Assembly: GCF_003987655.1 (NCBI RefSeq)
Contig: NZ_NGKC01000020.1
Location: 1-40,132 of the forward strand
Reading direction: 5' to 3'
DNA length: 40,132 bases
DNA from: Vagococcus acidifermentans
GTDB lineage: Bacteria; Bacillota; Bacilli; Lactobacillales; Vagococcaceae
Shown here: in pieces, positions 32,703-40,132 of the stretch
Layout: every line of letters starts with the position of its first letter
Numbering within the stretch: the first letter of the stretch is position 1
Notes under the pieces: model-generated
Databases searched by the model: none
What the model was told of the DNA's origin: nothing
Seen by the model: only the letters and a program-made list of their open reading frames with translations
Made by a program: the position numbers and the translations under genes

Positions 32703-33071
32703 CTAAAAGCCCTTATGGTGCCGGCCTTTTTGAAACGGATCGAACGGTGCCAACCCGCTTTCATTCAAAATTTCTTTATATAGCGCTTGTCTGATGTCGC
32801 TTTCTGAGAAATCACCTTTCTTCGCGGTCTGTCTTGCGTAAGTTTTTTGAATTTCTTTAATTGAAAACCCGGCAGCAAGATAATCTTTGATTTCAAGTAA
32901 GCGGTCAATGTCATTTAATGAAAAGACACGGTTGTTGCCGTCGTTACGTTGCGGATGAATCAGGCCTTGTTCTTCATAATAGCGGATTTTCCGGGCAGTC
33001 AAATCTGTCAACTGCATGACTGAGCTCATCGGAAAAACAGCCATCGACCGGCGCAGTTCTTTTTCACTCAT
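32703..33071 (-). CDS. glnR: GlnR nitrogen regulator
   Basis: The 122-residue MerR-family repressor has a winged helix at about residues 14-80 (VMQLTDLTARKIRYYEEQGL, RVFSLNDIDRLLEIKDYL) and a short C-terminal tail (GLAPFDPFQKGRHHKGF) like the autoinhibitory, glutamine-synthetase-responsive tail of Bacillus GlnR. It represses glnRA and other nitrogen genes when glutamine is plentiful. AAGGAG lies upstream of ATG 33071. A GlnR box overlaps its promoter region, so the operon is autoregulated. Confidence 0.94.
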   Translation of the reverse strand: MSEKELRRSMAVFPMSSVMQLTDLTARKIRYYEEQGLIHPQRNDGNNRVFSLNDIDRLLEIKDYLAAGFSIKEIQKTYARQTAKKGDFSESDIRQALYKEILNESGLAPFDPFQKGRHHKGF

Positions 33072-33098
33072 GACACCAACTCCTTAAATGATAAAAAA

Positions 33099-33127
33099 AG
33101 AATATCAGCAATAAATAAAAAAGTCAA
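33099..33127 (-). promoter_or_regulatory. Promoter of glnRA
   Basis: Lower strand TTGACT (33122-33127), a 17-base spacer, TATTCT (33099-33104). Confidence 0.7.
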
Positions 33128-33172
33128 CATCTCATGTCAGATAATCTAACATGAGATGGCAACTTTTTTTAA
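33117..33172. terminator. Terminator of the ynbB operon embedded in the GlnR operator
   Basis: CATCTCATGT/ACATGAGATG around the operator core forms a long stem, followed leftward by TTGACTTTTTT and rightward by GCAACTTTTTTT. The leftward T tract coincides with the glnR -35 element. It starts 12 bases past the stop of the gene at 33185. Confidence 0.6.
33135..33151. promoter_or_regulatory. GlnR operator
   Basis: TGTCAGATAATCTAACA fits the TnrA/GlnR consensus TGTNAN7TNACA exactly and lies 7 bases upstream of the -35 element. Flanking CATCTCA/TGAGATG extends the palindrome to 33128-33158. Confidence 0.85.
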
Positions 33173-33184
33173 CTTACCTTATTT

Positions 33185-34435
33185 CTAGTAAAAAATGTCA
33201 TTAACTGCATGACTGACTGCTAGTTTTACATGTTCATACGTCAAACCGCCCTGCACGTAAAGCTGATACGGCGGACGAATCGGACCGTCGGCAGTCAACT
33301 CCAAACTTGCGCCTTGGATAAACGTCCCTGCAGCCATAATCACATCATCTGTGTAGCCGGGCATGTACGACGGTATCGGCAGGACATGGGCGTCAATCGG
33401 CGAAAATTTTTGGACCGCCTGACAAAAGGCAATCATTTTTTCTTTTTCTTCCAATGATACCATTTGAATCAAATCTGTTCTCGGCTCATCCCACTTTGGT
33501 GTAGACTCAATCTCAAACTCCGCCAGCAATGCCGCTGTAAAGACAGCTCCTTGGATAGCTTGGCTGACAGCATGCGGCGCTAAGAAAAAGCCCTGCAACA
33601 TTTCATGGGTCGTACCCAGCATGGCGCCGCCTTCGCTGCCGACGCCCGGAGTCGTCAGACGGATGGCTGCCATGTCCACCAGTTCTTCTTTCCCGACAAT
33701 GTAGCCGCCGGTTTTTACAATGCCGCCGCCCGGGTTTTTAATCAGCGAGCCTGCCATAATATCCGCCCCGACTTCTGTCGGTTCCATGACTTCAGCAAAT
33801 TCGCCGTAGCAATTGTCAATAAACACGACTACCGACGGATTGATGTCTTTCACAAAAGAAATCATCTCTGCGATTTTTTCAATCGAAAATGACGGCCGGG
33901 CATCGTAGCCTCGGGAACGCTGAATCCCGATTACTTTGGTGCGGGGAGTCATTTTGCGGCGCACTCCTTCAAAATCAACATTGCCATCGGCTTGAAGAGC
34001 GACCTCATCATAGCCGATATTGTATTCCTTGAAAGAGCCTACGCCTGAACCAGTGGTCCCCAACACTTCATGCAGTGTATCGTAAGGGCGTCCGGTAATA
34101 TAAAGCAGGTCATCGCCAGGTCTCAGCACACCAAATAATGCCGTAGCAATTGCATGAGTCCCTGAGATGATTTGCGGTCTGACCAGTGCTGCCTCCGTTT
34201 TAAAGACAGCCGCGTAGACAGCTTCCAGCTTTTCCCTGCCCATGTCGTCATAGCCATAACCGGTTGACGGCAGGAAATGCGTATCGGATACTTGGTTGCC
34301 GCGAAAAGCCGCTAAAACTTTTGATTGATTGAACAGAGCCACTTCCTGCAGCTGCTGCCTCACGGGAGAAATCTTTCCCTCGATTCTTGTAATGATTTCT
34401 GCCAATTCGGCATTGATGCTATCTGTCCATTTCAT
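33185..34435 (-). CDS. ynbB: Methionine gamma-lyase family protein (YnbB, 'aluminium resistance')
   Basis: A PLP-dependent fold-type I protein of 416 residues. Key features: STGYGYDDMGREKLEAVYA (57-75), the SGTHAIATAL phosphate-side loop (91-100), Asp207 in VVFIDNCYGEF to hold the cofactor nitrogen, and the Schiff-base Lys233 in MAGSLIKNPGGGI. The family (PF06838) is annotated as Met gamma-lyase-like or aluminium-resistance protein; the actual reaction is not established. Last gene of the gdpD-miaA-hflX-ynbB run, overlapping the hflX end by 17 bases. Confidence 0.9.
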   Translation of the reverse strand: MKWTDSINAELAEIITRIEGKISPVRQQLQEVALFNQSKVLAAFRGNQVSDTHFLPSTGYGYDDMGREKLEAVYAAVFKTEAALVRPQIISGTHAIATALFGVLRPGDDLLYITGRPYDTLHEVLGTTGSGVGSFKEYNIGYDEVALQADGNVDFEGVRRKMTPRTKVIGIQRSRGYDARPSFSIEKIAEMISFVKDINPSVVVFIDNCYGEFAEVMEPTEVGADIMAGSLIKNPGGGIVKTGGYIVGKEELVDMAAIRLTTPGVGSEGGAMLGTTHEMLQGFFLAPHAVSQAIQGAVFTAALLAEFEIESTPKWDEPRTDLIQMVSLEEKEKMIAFCQAVQKFSPIDAHVLPIPSYMPGYTDDVIMAAGTFIQGASLELTADGPIRPPYQLYVQGGLTYEHVKLAVSHAVNDIFY

Positions 34436-35663
34436 GACTGATTCTCCTTAACCATTGTGATTTTTCAGGTGCAAATCCTTTCACCTGATACGAATTTTTC
34501 TCTTCGTCAAATTCATTGAAAAGCAATATCGTCTCCTGCTTCAATCTGCTGATGACGTAAACGTCGCTCATGCTGACATACCCTTCATACGGTACCATGA
34601 TTTCCATCAGACGCTTTTGAATGGCTTCCGTTAAAACCGCTCCCGCCCCTTTTGCCAAAGCCGAGATGCATACATTTGGGAAAAGCGTCGGGACGAAGCT
34701 TCCTTCAGGCAATAAATCCATCTTGTTATATACTGTCAGCAGCGGGATTTTATCCATCTCCAAATCTGAGAGAAGCTGTAAAACTGTTTCTTCCTGCTGG
34801 TCCCGCCCGGGTGCCGCCGCATCGACAACATGCAGCAGCAAATCCATGTTGCGGCTTTCTTCCAATGTTGACTGAAACGCCTCAATCAGCTGTGTCGGCA
34901 AATCCTGAATAAAACCGACCGTATCTGTCAATGTCACTTGAAAGCCCGACGGCAGCCGCCATTGTTTCGTCAGCGGGTCCAATGTTGCAAACAGCTGGTC
35001 TTCCGAAAAAGTGTCCGCCGCTGTCAGCAGATTCATAATTGTCGATTTGCCGGCATTGGTGTACCCGATCAGCCCAACCTGGAAGACAGGAGTCTCCAGA
35101 CGTTTTTGACGGCTGCGTTCACGGTGTTCGCTGACCGCTTTCAATTCACGCTTGATACTGGTGATGCGCCGGCGGATATGCCGACGGTCCGTCTCCAGCT
35201 GCGTTTCACCCGGTCCGCGCGTACCGATACCTCCGCCTAATCTTGACAGCTCCACACCTTTACCGACCAGTCGCGGCAACAGATAGTTCAACTGTGCCAG
35301 CTCGACTTGCAGCGTCCCTTCTTTTGATTTGGCCCGCATCGCAAAAATGTCCAATATCAGCTGCACACGGTCAATCACTCTGGCACCGACAGCATCCGCT
35401 ATCGACTGGTTTTGACGGGCCGTCAATTCCTGGTTGAAAATTACCAGTTCAGCATCACGGCTGTTGACCAGTGTAGCCAAGTCTTGAAGCCGGCCTTTGC
35501 CTAAAATCGTCCGGCGGTCGACTGCTTCCCGCTTCTGCGTCACACTGCCGACCACTTCGCCGTCCACTGTTTCTGTCAGATTTTTCAACTCATTCATTGA
35601 CTCTAAAAAATTTTCTGAATTGCCCGGTGTTTCCACACCTGCAATAATCACTCGTTCTTTCAT
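34419..35663 (-). CDS. hflX: Ribosome-associated GTPase HflX
   Basis: The 414-residue protein has the N-terminal HflX domain with GGGIGTRGPGETQLETDRR (143-161), a coiled linker, and a G domain: G1 GYTNAGKST (200-208), G3 DTVGF, G4 NKMD, G5 SALAKG. HflX splits stalled or stressed 70S ribosomes in several bacteria and in some relatives aids antibiotic tolerance. It overlaps miaA by 4 bases (coupled translation), the same miaA-hflX order as in many bacteria. Confidence 0.95.
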   Translation of the reverse strand: MKERVIIAGVETPGNSENFLESMNELKNLTETVDGEVVGSVTQKREAVDRRTILGKGRLQDLATLVNSRDAELVIFNQELTARQNQSIADAVGARVIDRVQLILDIFAMRAKSKEGTLQVELAQLNYLLPRLVGKGVELSRLGGGIGTRGPGETQLETDRRHIRRRITSIKRELKAVSEHRERSRQKRLETPVFQVGLIGYTNAGKSTIMNLLTAADTFSEDQLFATLDPLTKQWRLPSGFQVTLTDTVGFIQDLPTQLIEAFQSTLEESRNMDLLLHVVDAAAPGRDQQEETVLQLLSDLEMDKIPLLTVYNKMDLLPEGSFVPTLFPNVCISALAKGAGAVLTEAIQKRLMEIMVPYEGYVSMSDVYVISRLKQETILLFNEFDEEKNSYQVKGFAPEKSQWLRRISHEMDR

Positions 35664-36619
35664 GTTTCCTCCATTTCAGTCTCATCTGCCTGCCATGACT
35701 GTATAGATGCCAGCAGCTCTTCCTGTCTCTCAGGGTTATCGACAATATCCCACCACTGTGCATTCATCCGGTTACGAAACCATGTCAGTTGACGTTTGGC
35801 ATAGTGCCGCGACTGCTTCTTAATGGCATCGATGCACGATTCAAGCGAGGCAGTACCGTCAAAATAAGGGAACAGCTCCTTATAGCCGATACCTTGGGCT
35901 GCCTGCACATCCGGCGTTTCATACAGCAAACGCGCCTCCTCCAGCAAACCGGAAGCCATCATCACATCTACCCGGCGGTTGATGCGCCGATAGAGTGTCT
36001 CTCTGTCAGTCGTCAACCCGATAAGTTTGACATCATACAAGCTGTGACGCAACTCTTTAAAGTCCGGGCGCCCGCTTTGCAAAATACTTTTGCCTGTTTG
36101 CTGCATCACTTCAATCGCCCGCACCACACGCTTGCGGTTGTTTGGATGAATCGACTGGGCGGCTGCCGGGTCGATTGCCTGCAGTTTTTCCCATAATGCC
36201 TGATTGCCGCACTCTTCGGCAAAGGCTGTTAGCGACCGGCGCAAGTCAGTGTCAGACTGGTTCATCTCCGCTCCGCCAAGGGCAAAATCAAAAAGAAGGG
36301 CTTGAATGTACAGCCCTGTCCCACCTGCTACGATGGGGAGTTTCCCTCTTTTAGCAATATCATCGATGAGCTTGCGGCCGCTTTGTTGAAATTCGTGCAC
36401 AGAGTAGGTCTCTGTGATGTCTTTGATATCAATTAAATGATGCGGGATACCGGCCATTTCTTCGGCGGTCGCTTTAGCAGTTCCGATATCCAGCTTTTTG
36501 TACACTTGCATCGAATCTCCGCTGATGACCTCGCCGTGACAAATCTGGGCTGCTTTTATGCTTAATGCTGTTTTTCCGACAGCTGTCGGCCCCGCAATCA
36601 CCAAAACTTTTTGTTTCAC
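35660..36619 (-). CDS. miaA: tRNA dimethylallyltransferase
   Basis: Adds an isopentenyl group to A37 of tRNAs reading U-starting codons. The 319-residue enzyme has the P-loop GPTAVGKTALS (9-19), SGDSMQVYKKLDIGTAK (35-51), IPHHLIDI, the VAGGTGLYIQALL substrate segment, the tRNA-binding RKRVVRAIEV and RHYAKRQLTWFRN near the C-terminus. Standard length. It lies 14 bases behind gdpD and overlaps hflX. Confidence 0.95.
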   Translation of the reverse strand: MKQKVLVIAGPTAVGKTALSIKAAQICHGEVISGDSMQVYKKLDIGTAKATAEEMAGIPHHLIDIKDITETYSVHEFQQSGRKLIDDIAKRGKLPIVAGGTGLYIQALLFDFALGGAEMNQSDTDLRRSLTAFAEECGNQALWEKLQAIDPAAAQSIHPNNRKRVVRAIEVMQQTGKSILQSGRPDFKELRHSLYDVKLIGLTTDRETLYRRINRRVDVMMASGLLEEARLLYETPDVQAAQGIGYKELFPYFDGTASLESCIDAIKKQSRHYAKRQLTWFRNRMNAQWWDIVDNPERQEELLASIQSWQADETEMEET

Positions 36620-36633
36620 TCTATCACCTTTTA

Positions 36634-37362
36634 TCAGATGGATGACAGTTGCTGTCGAAGCGCAATGGCTTTTTCCGGAAAGTCAGTGTGTATCCCCGCC
36701 AATTGATGTTCGAAGCAATACATCATATCCTCTTTTGAATTTACTGTCCAAGGGCGTAATTTTTTAGAAAACTGGCCTTTGGCTTCTTTTACCCAGTCAA
36801 TCGACGGATGTAGCGCATCAATCCAGTCAGTACTGCGAGCCAAACTGACTTTTTTCTGGGATGTGCTCATAATCATCGCCTTGGGGGTGACAGGCTCCAG
36901 CGCCTGCATTTTCTTTAATGTAGCAAAATTAAAACTGGAGTAAAAGTAAATGAACGACCACTCACGACGGGTCATCCGCTCACTGACCAGCTGTTCGATG
37001 CCCGGATAGTCCAGTTTGTCCGTCTTTATTTCTATATTGAGATAACCGTTGAATAACATCCGGTCAAGCAGTGACAACACTTCGTCAAATGTCGGGATGG
37101 TTTCGCCCTGAAATTCAGAAGAAAACCAGCCGCCTGCATCCAAAGCTTTGATTTCTGCGACTGTTTTGTCTTTGATATAGCCTTGACCGTTTGTTGTGCG
37201 GTCGACCAATTCGTCATGAATGACAACCAGCTGCCCGTCCTTGGATAAATGAACATCCAGCTCGATGCCGTCGCTGCCGACAGCAGCTGCTTCTTGAAAG
37301 GCGGCCAGCGTATTTTCAGGATGGGTTCCTTTGCTGCCGCGGTGTGCAAAAATCAGTGTCAT
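36634..37362 (-). CDS. Glycerophosphodiester phosphodiesterase
   Basis: Hydrolyses glycerophosphodiesters to glycerol-3-phosphate and an alcohol. The 242-residue cytoplasmic form starts MTLIFAHRGSKGTHPENT; His7-Arg8, Glu34, Asp36 and His38 in GIELDVHLSKDGQLVVIHDE are the usual catalytic and metal-binding residues, and the barrel end GIHTDFPEKA is present. ATG at 37362 follows GGAAGGAG by 10 bases; the longer frame to 37425 runs across the promoter. First gene of the gdpD-miaA-hflX-ynbB transcript. Confidence 0.92.
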   Translation of the reverse strand: MTLIFAHRGSKGTHPENTLAAFQEAAAVGSDGIELDVHLSKDGQLVVIHDELVDRTTNGQGYIKDKTVAEIKALDAGGWFSSEFQGETIPTFDEVLSLLDRMLFNGYLNIEIKTDKLDYPGIEQLVSERMTRREWSFIYFYSSFNFATLKKMQALEPVTPKAMIMSTSQKKVSLARSTDWIDALHPSIDWVKEAKGQFSKKLRPWTVNSKEDMMYCFEHQLAGIHTDFPEKAIALRQQLSSI

Positions 37363-37389
37363 CTGTTCACGCTCCTTCCATTCTTCTCT

Positions 37390-37398
37390 AGTGTACCA
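37390..37398 (-). promoter_or_regulatory. Probable extended -10 promoter of the gdpD operon
   Basis: Lower strand TGGTACACT (TGn plus TACACT), 27 bases before the gdpD start; -35 weak. Confidence 0.4.
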
Positions 37399-37507
37399 CT
37401 TTAAATAACCGATTAACACTCTCACCTGTCATCATTTTACTAGATTTTTATGGAGAAGTATTAGATAATAATTGTAACAATAAGATTAAATGAAAGAAGT
37501 GATTGAA

Positions 37508-37675
37508 ATGAAAAAATTTACCACCGGTTTTTTAGCAGGGGCAACTGTCACCATTGCGTCAATAGCCGCCATCGCATTCGGATTTAAGAAAACCGTTATA
37601 GAACCAATCGAAGAAAAAGAACAGATGATTGAAGATAACCGTAGAAAAGCCATGAGAAAAAGCAGGGCACGCTAA
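37508..37675 (+). CDS. DUF3042-family small membrane protein
   Basis: A 55-residue protein: MKKFTTGFLAGATVTIASIA with a single hydrophobic segment (about 5-24), then FGFKKTVIEPIEEKEQMI and the basic tail RRKAMRKSRAR. The TVIEPIEEKE...RKAMRK pattern is the DUF3042 family of Lactobacillales, whose function is unknown. ATG at 37508 has AAGAAGTG about 8 bases upstream, whereas the in-frame ATG at 37490 has no site. Followed by a strong terminator; last core gene in the window. Confidence 0.8.
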   Translation: MKKFTTGFLAGATVTIASIAAIAFGFKKTVIEPIEEKEQMIEDNRRKAMRKSRAR

Positions 37676-37687
37676 TGAAGCGCAACG

Positions 37688-37738
37688 AAAAAAGCAAGGA
37701 CGTAGGGGCAGCTACAGCACCCGTTCCTTGCTTTTTTT
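37688..37738 (+). terminator. Strong terminator
   Basis: AAAAAAGCAAGGA (37688-37700) pairs with TCCTTGCTTTTTT (37725-37737); a 24-base loop contains further pairing (GGGGCAGCTACAGCACCC). Confidence 0.8.
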
Positions 37739-37761
37739 GTTTAATACGGGCGCTATAATTT

Positions 37762-37803
37762 ATGGGACTGATAGAAAAATTCTATCGGTCCCATTATTTT
37801 TGT
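37762..37803. terminator. Second hairpin, terminator-like
   Basis: ATGGGACTGATAGAA (37762-37776) pairs with TTCTATCGGTCCCAT (37780-37794) with one G-T pair, followed by TATTTTTG. It may insulate the core from the IS remnants to the right. Confidence 0.6.
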
Positions 37804-37869
37804 AAAAAAACAAGCAGACATACAAAATTTCCGTTAGAATAGAATCACCATAACACTATCTATCATTCG

Positions 37870-38041
37870 AAAGTGATAATGTCCTAAGTAGGTCGAAAGA
37901 CAAAATGTCCCAAAATGATAAACTAGTCATATGAAAAGGATACTACTAACAATGAATGAAACCAAAAAATATAAAGTGATTAAAGCTGTGGCCGAAAAAA
38001 AGAAACAAAAAGTCAGGGTCAGCATTGATCTGTCTTATTGA
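37870..38041 (+). pseudogene. Stub of an IS1202-like (ISNCY) element: left end and 29 codons
   Basis: ATG at 37952 begins MNETKKYKVIKAVAEKKKQK and continues VRVSIDL before a stop at 38039. This resembles the start of IS1202-group transposases, which are normally over 400 residues. The preceding 80 bases (AATGTCCTAAGTAGGTCGAA, AATGTCCCAAAATGATAAAC) look like the non-coding left end of such an element. The rest is replaced by the IS3 remnant. Family assignment from memory of motif only; the left limit is approximate. Confidence 0.5.
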
Positions 38042-38128
38042 TGTTAGCATATAATTAGCACAAGGCAAAATAAGAATAGCTTATCTGTACGTGGTACACT
38101 TAGAGTACCAGAGAAAGAGGAGGAGCTT

Positions 38129-38386
38129 ATGATGGCCAAGCAGTATGCTAAGCAGTTTAAATTGGATGCTGTGCACTATTACTCGGAACATAAGGATCTT
38201 GAATTGAAAGGCTGTGCCAAAAACCTCGGCATTAGTTACCAGACACTTTCTCGCTGGAAAAAAGAACTAAACGAATCAGGGGATATCCATCATCGTGGTT
38301 CAGGCAACTACCGGTCAGATTTAGCCAAAGAAAATGCACGTCCCAAACGCGAGCTTAGGAACACACAAGATGCGTTAGATATCTAA
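38129..38386 (+). pseudogene. IS3-family OrfA, end altered
   Basis: A GAGGAGG site is followed by MMAKQYAKQFKLDAVHYYSE, then CAKNLGISYQTLSRWKKELN: an OrfA helix-turn-helix of the IS3 family. The 85-residue frame ends ALDI, where OrfA normally overlaps OrfB. A Pro in the ENARPKRELR stretch, which is usually the leucine-zipper register, suggests further damage. Part of a decayed element. Confidence 0.7.
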
Positions 38387-38390
38387 AAAA

Positions 38391-39357
38391 AGCTATCAAC
38401 ATTCTGGGAAACTAACAGAAGCGCTCTATCAAGGAATGTCTGATAAGACAGAGGCAGAGTCCCAAAAGGAATGCCGCCCCTCTGTCTCTGGAATGTTGAA
38501 ATTATTAGGTGTTTCCAGTTCCGGCTACCATGCCTGGTTAAACCGCCAGCCTTCTGCGACACAGAAGCGTAAAGACCGGATAAAAAAGCGAATTCAAGTT
38601 ATCTATCACGCCTCCAAAGAAAACTATGGAGCGCCTAAGATTACGGAAGAATTGCGAAAAGAGGGCGAAGTCATTGCTGAACGCACTGTTGGCAGTTATA
38701 TACGTCAAGAAGGGATTCGTGCCTAGTGAGTCAAGCCATAGACAGTGACGACCAAAAACTCAGATTTTTCAAGCAAACTTTGTAATCTTTTAGAAGAAGA
38801 CTACGCTCCTATACGTCCCAATGCCGTTTGGTGCACCGACATTACCTACATTTGAACTGAAACTGGTTTTGTTTATTTGACCAGTATTATGGATTTGTTT
38901 TCTCGAAAAATCATTGCTTGGAATGTGACAGACTCTTTAGTGGTTTCTTGTGTGGTGGACACAGTCAAGCAAGCCAGAAGTAAGCGGGACACCTCACTGC
39001 CCTTGGTTTTACACAGCGATCGCGGTAGTCAGTATATTCTAAAGAATACCGACGAGTCGCCTCGGACATGGCGTTAAGCTATTCAATCAAAGCTTCTCCG
39101 TGGGAAAACGCTTGTATAGAGTCTTTTCACTCTTTAATCAAACGGGAGTGGTTAAGCCGTTTTACCATCAGACATTTCACTCATGCCTATCACATGATTT
39201 TTGGATATATTGACACTTTTTACAACACAGTCACTGTCATTATTTGTCGCCAAAAGATTTTGAGAAGCTACATGCCCAAGCGGAAAACAAGAAATACCGA
39301 ACCGCTAGTTAGCAAAGAGAAAACTCTCATTTTCACTTGTGCTAAAACTTGACATAG
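38391..39357 (+). pseudogene. IS3-family OrfB (integrase-type transposase), multiply broken
   Basis: The frame from 38436 reads SVSGMLKLLGVSSSGYHAWL and IYHASKENYGAPKITEELRK, then meets stops at 38724, 38727, 38739 and 38853 (the last two stand where relatives have Trp). It continues in the same frame as VWCTDITYI, LTSIMDLFSRKIIAW and VLHSDRGSQY, shifts frame near 39050 to MALSYSIKASPWENACIESF and HSLIKREWLSRF, and shifts again near 39230. The D, D and E of the catalytic triad are all still recognisable, but no active protein can be made. Roughly the full length of an OrfB is retained. Confidence 0.85.
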
Positions 39358-39488
39358 GATCATTCATCAAACTGAAATGGTGAAAGAAATAATGAATCTT
39401 GGTCAAAAGTTCATTTAAAAACAGTCAATTATACTTAATGAATTATCAAGTTCTTGAAACAAAATAATATCATCTTCTAAAGAAGTTT

Positions 39489-39498
39489 AGGAGGTGAT
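39489..39498 (+). promoter_or_regulatory. Perfect 10-nt Shine-Dalgarno
   Basis: AGGAGGTGAT is fully complementary to the 3' end of 16S rRNA, 4 bases before the ATG of the nine-codon ORF. Confidence 0.75.
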
Positions 39499-39502
39499 AT
39501 TA

Positions 39503-39532
39503 ATGCATAATACGCCAATCAATCCATTCTAA
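39503..39532 (+). CDS. Nine-codon ORF, possible regulatory leader peptide
   Basis: MHNTPINPF, directly behind a perfect Shine-Dalgarno and directly before a long hairpin whose 5' arm begins at the stop codon. Such very short ORFs with strong sites and downstream hairpins typically control an inducible gene (often antibiotic resistance) by ribosome stalling. No sense-strand gene follows; the next gene is on the other strand, so the controlled gene appears lost. A pheromone-like peptide is another possibility but lacks a secretion signal. Confidence 0.4.
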   Translation: MHNTPINPF

Positions 39533-39611
39533 AAATAGGCACTATGAAATGCGCTCTAAAAGTTAGTCTTAAAAGCTAATTTTTGAGTTCAGTTCACTAA
39601 GTGCCTATTTT
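39532..39611. terminator. Long hairpin after the nine-codon ORF
   Basis: AAAATAGGCACT (39532-39543) pairs perfectly with AGTGCCTATTTT (39600-39611). Inside, AAAA(G)TTAG/CTAATTTT (39558-39566 with 39576-39583) forms a second stem. It can terminate in both directions, including the leftward gene ending at 39622. Confidence 0.6.
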
Positions 39612-39621
39612 CTGATTTATA

Positions 39622-39960
39622 TTAATTTAAAAGTTCTATCATTTCTTTGACAGATGTTGGATTTCCCTCAGGAATAGTTACTGTTCTAGTGGTCTTTACA
39701 ACATCTTCCGCATACTTTTCAACTGCATCTTTATCAGTCGCATCAACATTTGTTGATGTCCAGCTTGAAGGAAAGCTATACAGTTGTATAGACCCGTCAT
39801 GATTACTAGAGTATACAAGTGGTGTATCTATTGATCTATCTCCATATAATTTAACAACATCATTGTCATATGTTGCATTTTCGCTCAGTTCTGGGAATAT
39901 AGGTGTACCTTTAGGAATACGTTCTGCATGAAAAGTAACGCCTTCTTCACTAAGCATATT
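39622..39960 (-). pseudogene. C-terminal fragment of an unknown protein
   Basis: The open frame continues to 40014, but its first 18 residues (MIKGTTPYKFCQKRGCHT) lie mostly within the 40-bp repeat. The remainder, beginning LSEEGVTFHAERIPKGTPIF, reads like the C-terminal domain of a larger secreted or surface protein (VKLYGDRSIDTPLVYSS, DGSIQLYSFPSSWTSTNVDA, PTSVKEMIELLN). No family recognised. The gene was probably cut at the repeat boundary near 39960. No good ribosome-binding site for the fused frame. Confidence 0.5.
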
Positions 39961-40000
39961 GGTATGGCAACCCCTTTTTTGACAAAATTTATAAGGTGTC
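39961..40000 (-). repeat. 40-bp inverted repeat, copy 2
   Basis: Exact reverse complement of 5493-5532. It forms the left border of the last 130 bases and the 5' edge of the truncated gene. Confidence 0.8.
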
Positions 40001-40037
40001 GTTCCTTTTATCATGTTATCCGATTGCCCTTGACAGC

Positions 40038-40124
40038 GAGCCTCCCCGTCTGTGAGTTTTCACGATCAGCTTCCCAGCTTTAAAAAGTCAGGATCGTTTC
40101 CGTGACGGTATCACAGACGGGCTC
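40038..40124. repeat. Large imperfect palindrome at the window edge
   Basis: CCGTCTGTGA (40046-40055) pairs with TCACAGACGG (40111-40120), GAGC/GCTC outside, and CGATC/GATCG (40063-40067 with 40092-40096) inside. GC-richer than its surroundings. It could be a mobile-element end or a structured RNA; the window ends here. Confidence 0.5.
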
Positions 40125-40132
40125 ACTATCAA

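Noticed and set aside
38877-39352. Two separate small genes
   Set aside because: They are consecutive pieces of one IS3 OrfB broken by a stop and frameshifts; the catalytic D, D and E motifs are split between them.

Overview
The window looks like Lactobacillales chromosome. The gene order aroE-aroF-aroB-aroC-tyrA-aroA-aroK-pheA, cdaA-cdaR-glmM, glnR-glnA, gdpD-miaA-hflX-ynbB and a DUF3042 protein, together with a diaminopimelate-type lysA, points to Enterococcaceae or a close relative such as Carnobacteriaceae. The species cannot be fixed from sequence reading alone. Shine-Dalgarno sites are strong (AGGAGG type), and many promoters are TTGACT-17-TATACT or extended -10 (TGnTATAAT) sites.

Left accessory part (1 to about 7.9 kb, visibly AT-rich): the end of an IS256 element has cut into the 5' end of an ABC exporter gene. 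Next comes what appears to be a small, damaged peptide natural-product (RiPP) locus: a 50-codon ORF with its own terminator, a convergent Lys-rich gene, a promoter driving a 31-residue Cys-rich peptide, an attenuator-like hairpin, a radical SAM gene that stops just after its CxxxCxxC motif, and a second ABC exporter. Remnants of IS6-like and IS3 elements follow, then an unknown single-pass membrane protein and a tyrosine recombinase.

Core part (8.0 to 37.7 kb): a DUF59 protein, a YtmA-like hydrolase and lysA; then the eight-gene shikimate/Phe/Tyr operon read leftward from a promoter at 19046-19074. Its leader of about 320 nt holds a 20-codon ORF ending in YYFSYFR and a terminator directly before aroE, which looks like leader-peptide attenuation by aromatic amino acids. 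Divergent from it lie a nucleotide pyrophosphatase-like gene and a UMF1 transporter, followed by a MecA/PBP5-type class B penicillin-binding protein. Then, leftward, come a lipoprotein gene overlapped at its 3' end by a 44-codon ORF, and the cdaA-cdaR-glmM operon (c-di-AMP synthesis and its regulator, cell-wall precursor supply). A 37-residue ORF that is nothing but an LPQTG sorting signal has its own promoters and terminator. A MerR-family regulator faces a 2,4-diaminopentanoate dehydrogenase-like gene across a 19-bp-spacer promoter. glnR-glnA carries a clear GlnR operator, and the gdpD-miaA-hflX-ynbB operon and the DUF3042 gene end the core.

Right accessory part (37.8 to 40.1 kb): a stub of an IS1202-like element, a decayed IS3 element with several nonsense codons and frameshifts, a nine-codon ORF with a perfect 10-nt Shine-Dalgarno followed by a long hairpin, a truncated unknown gene, and a large imperfect palindrome at the edge. 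A 40-bp exact repeat lies in inverted orientation at 5493-5532 and 39961-40000, on both sides of the core, so the same kind of mobile DNA has touched both flanks.
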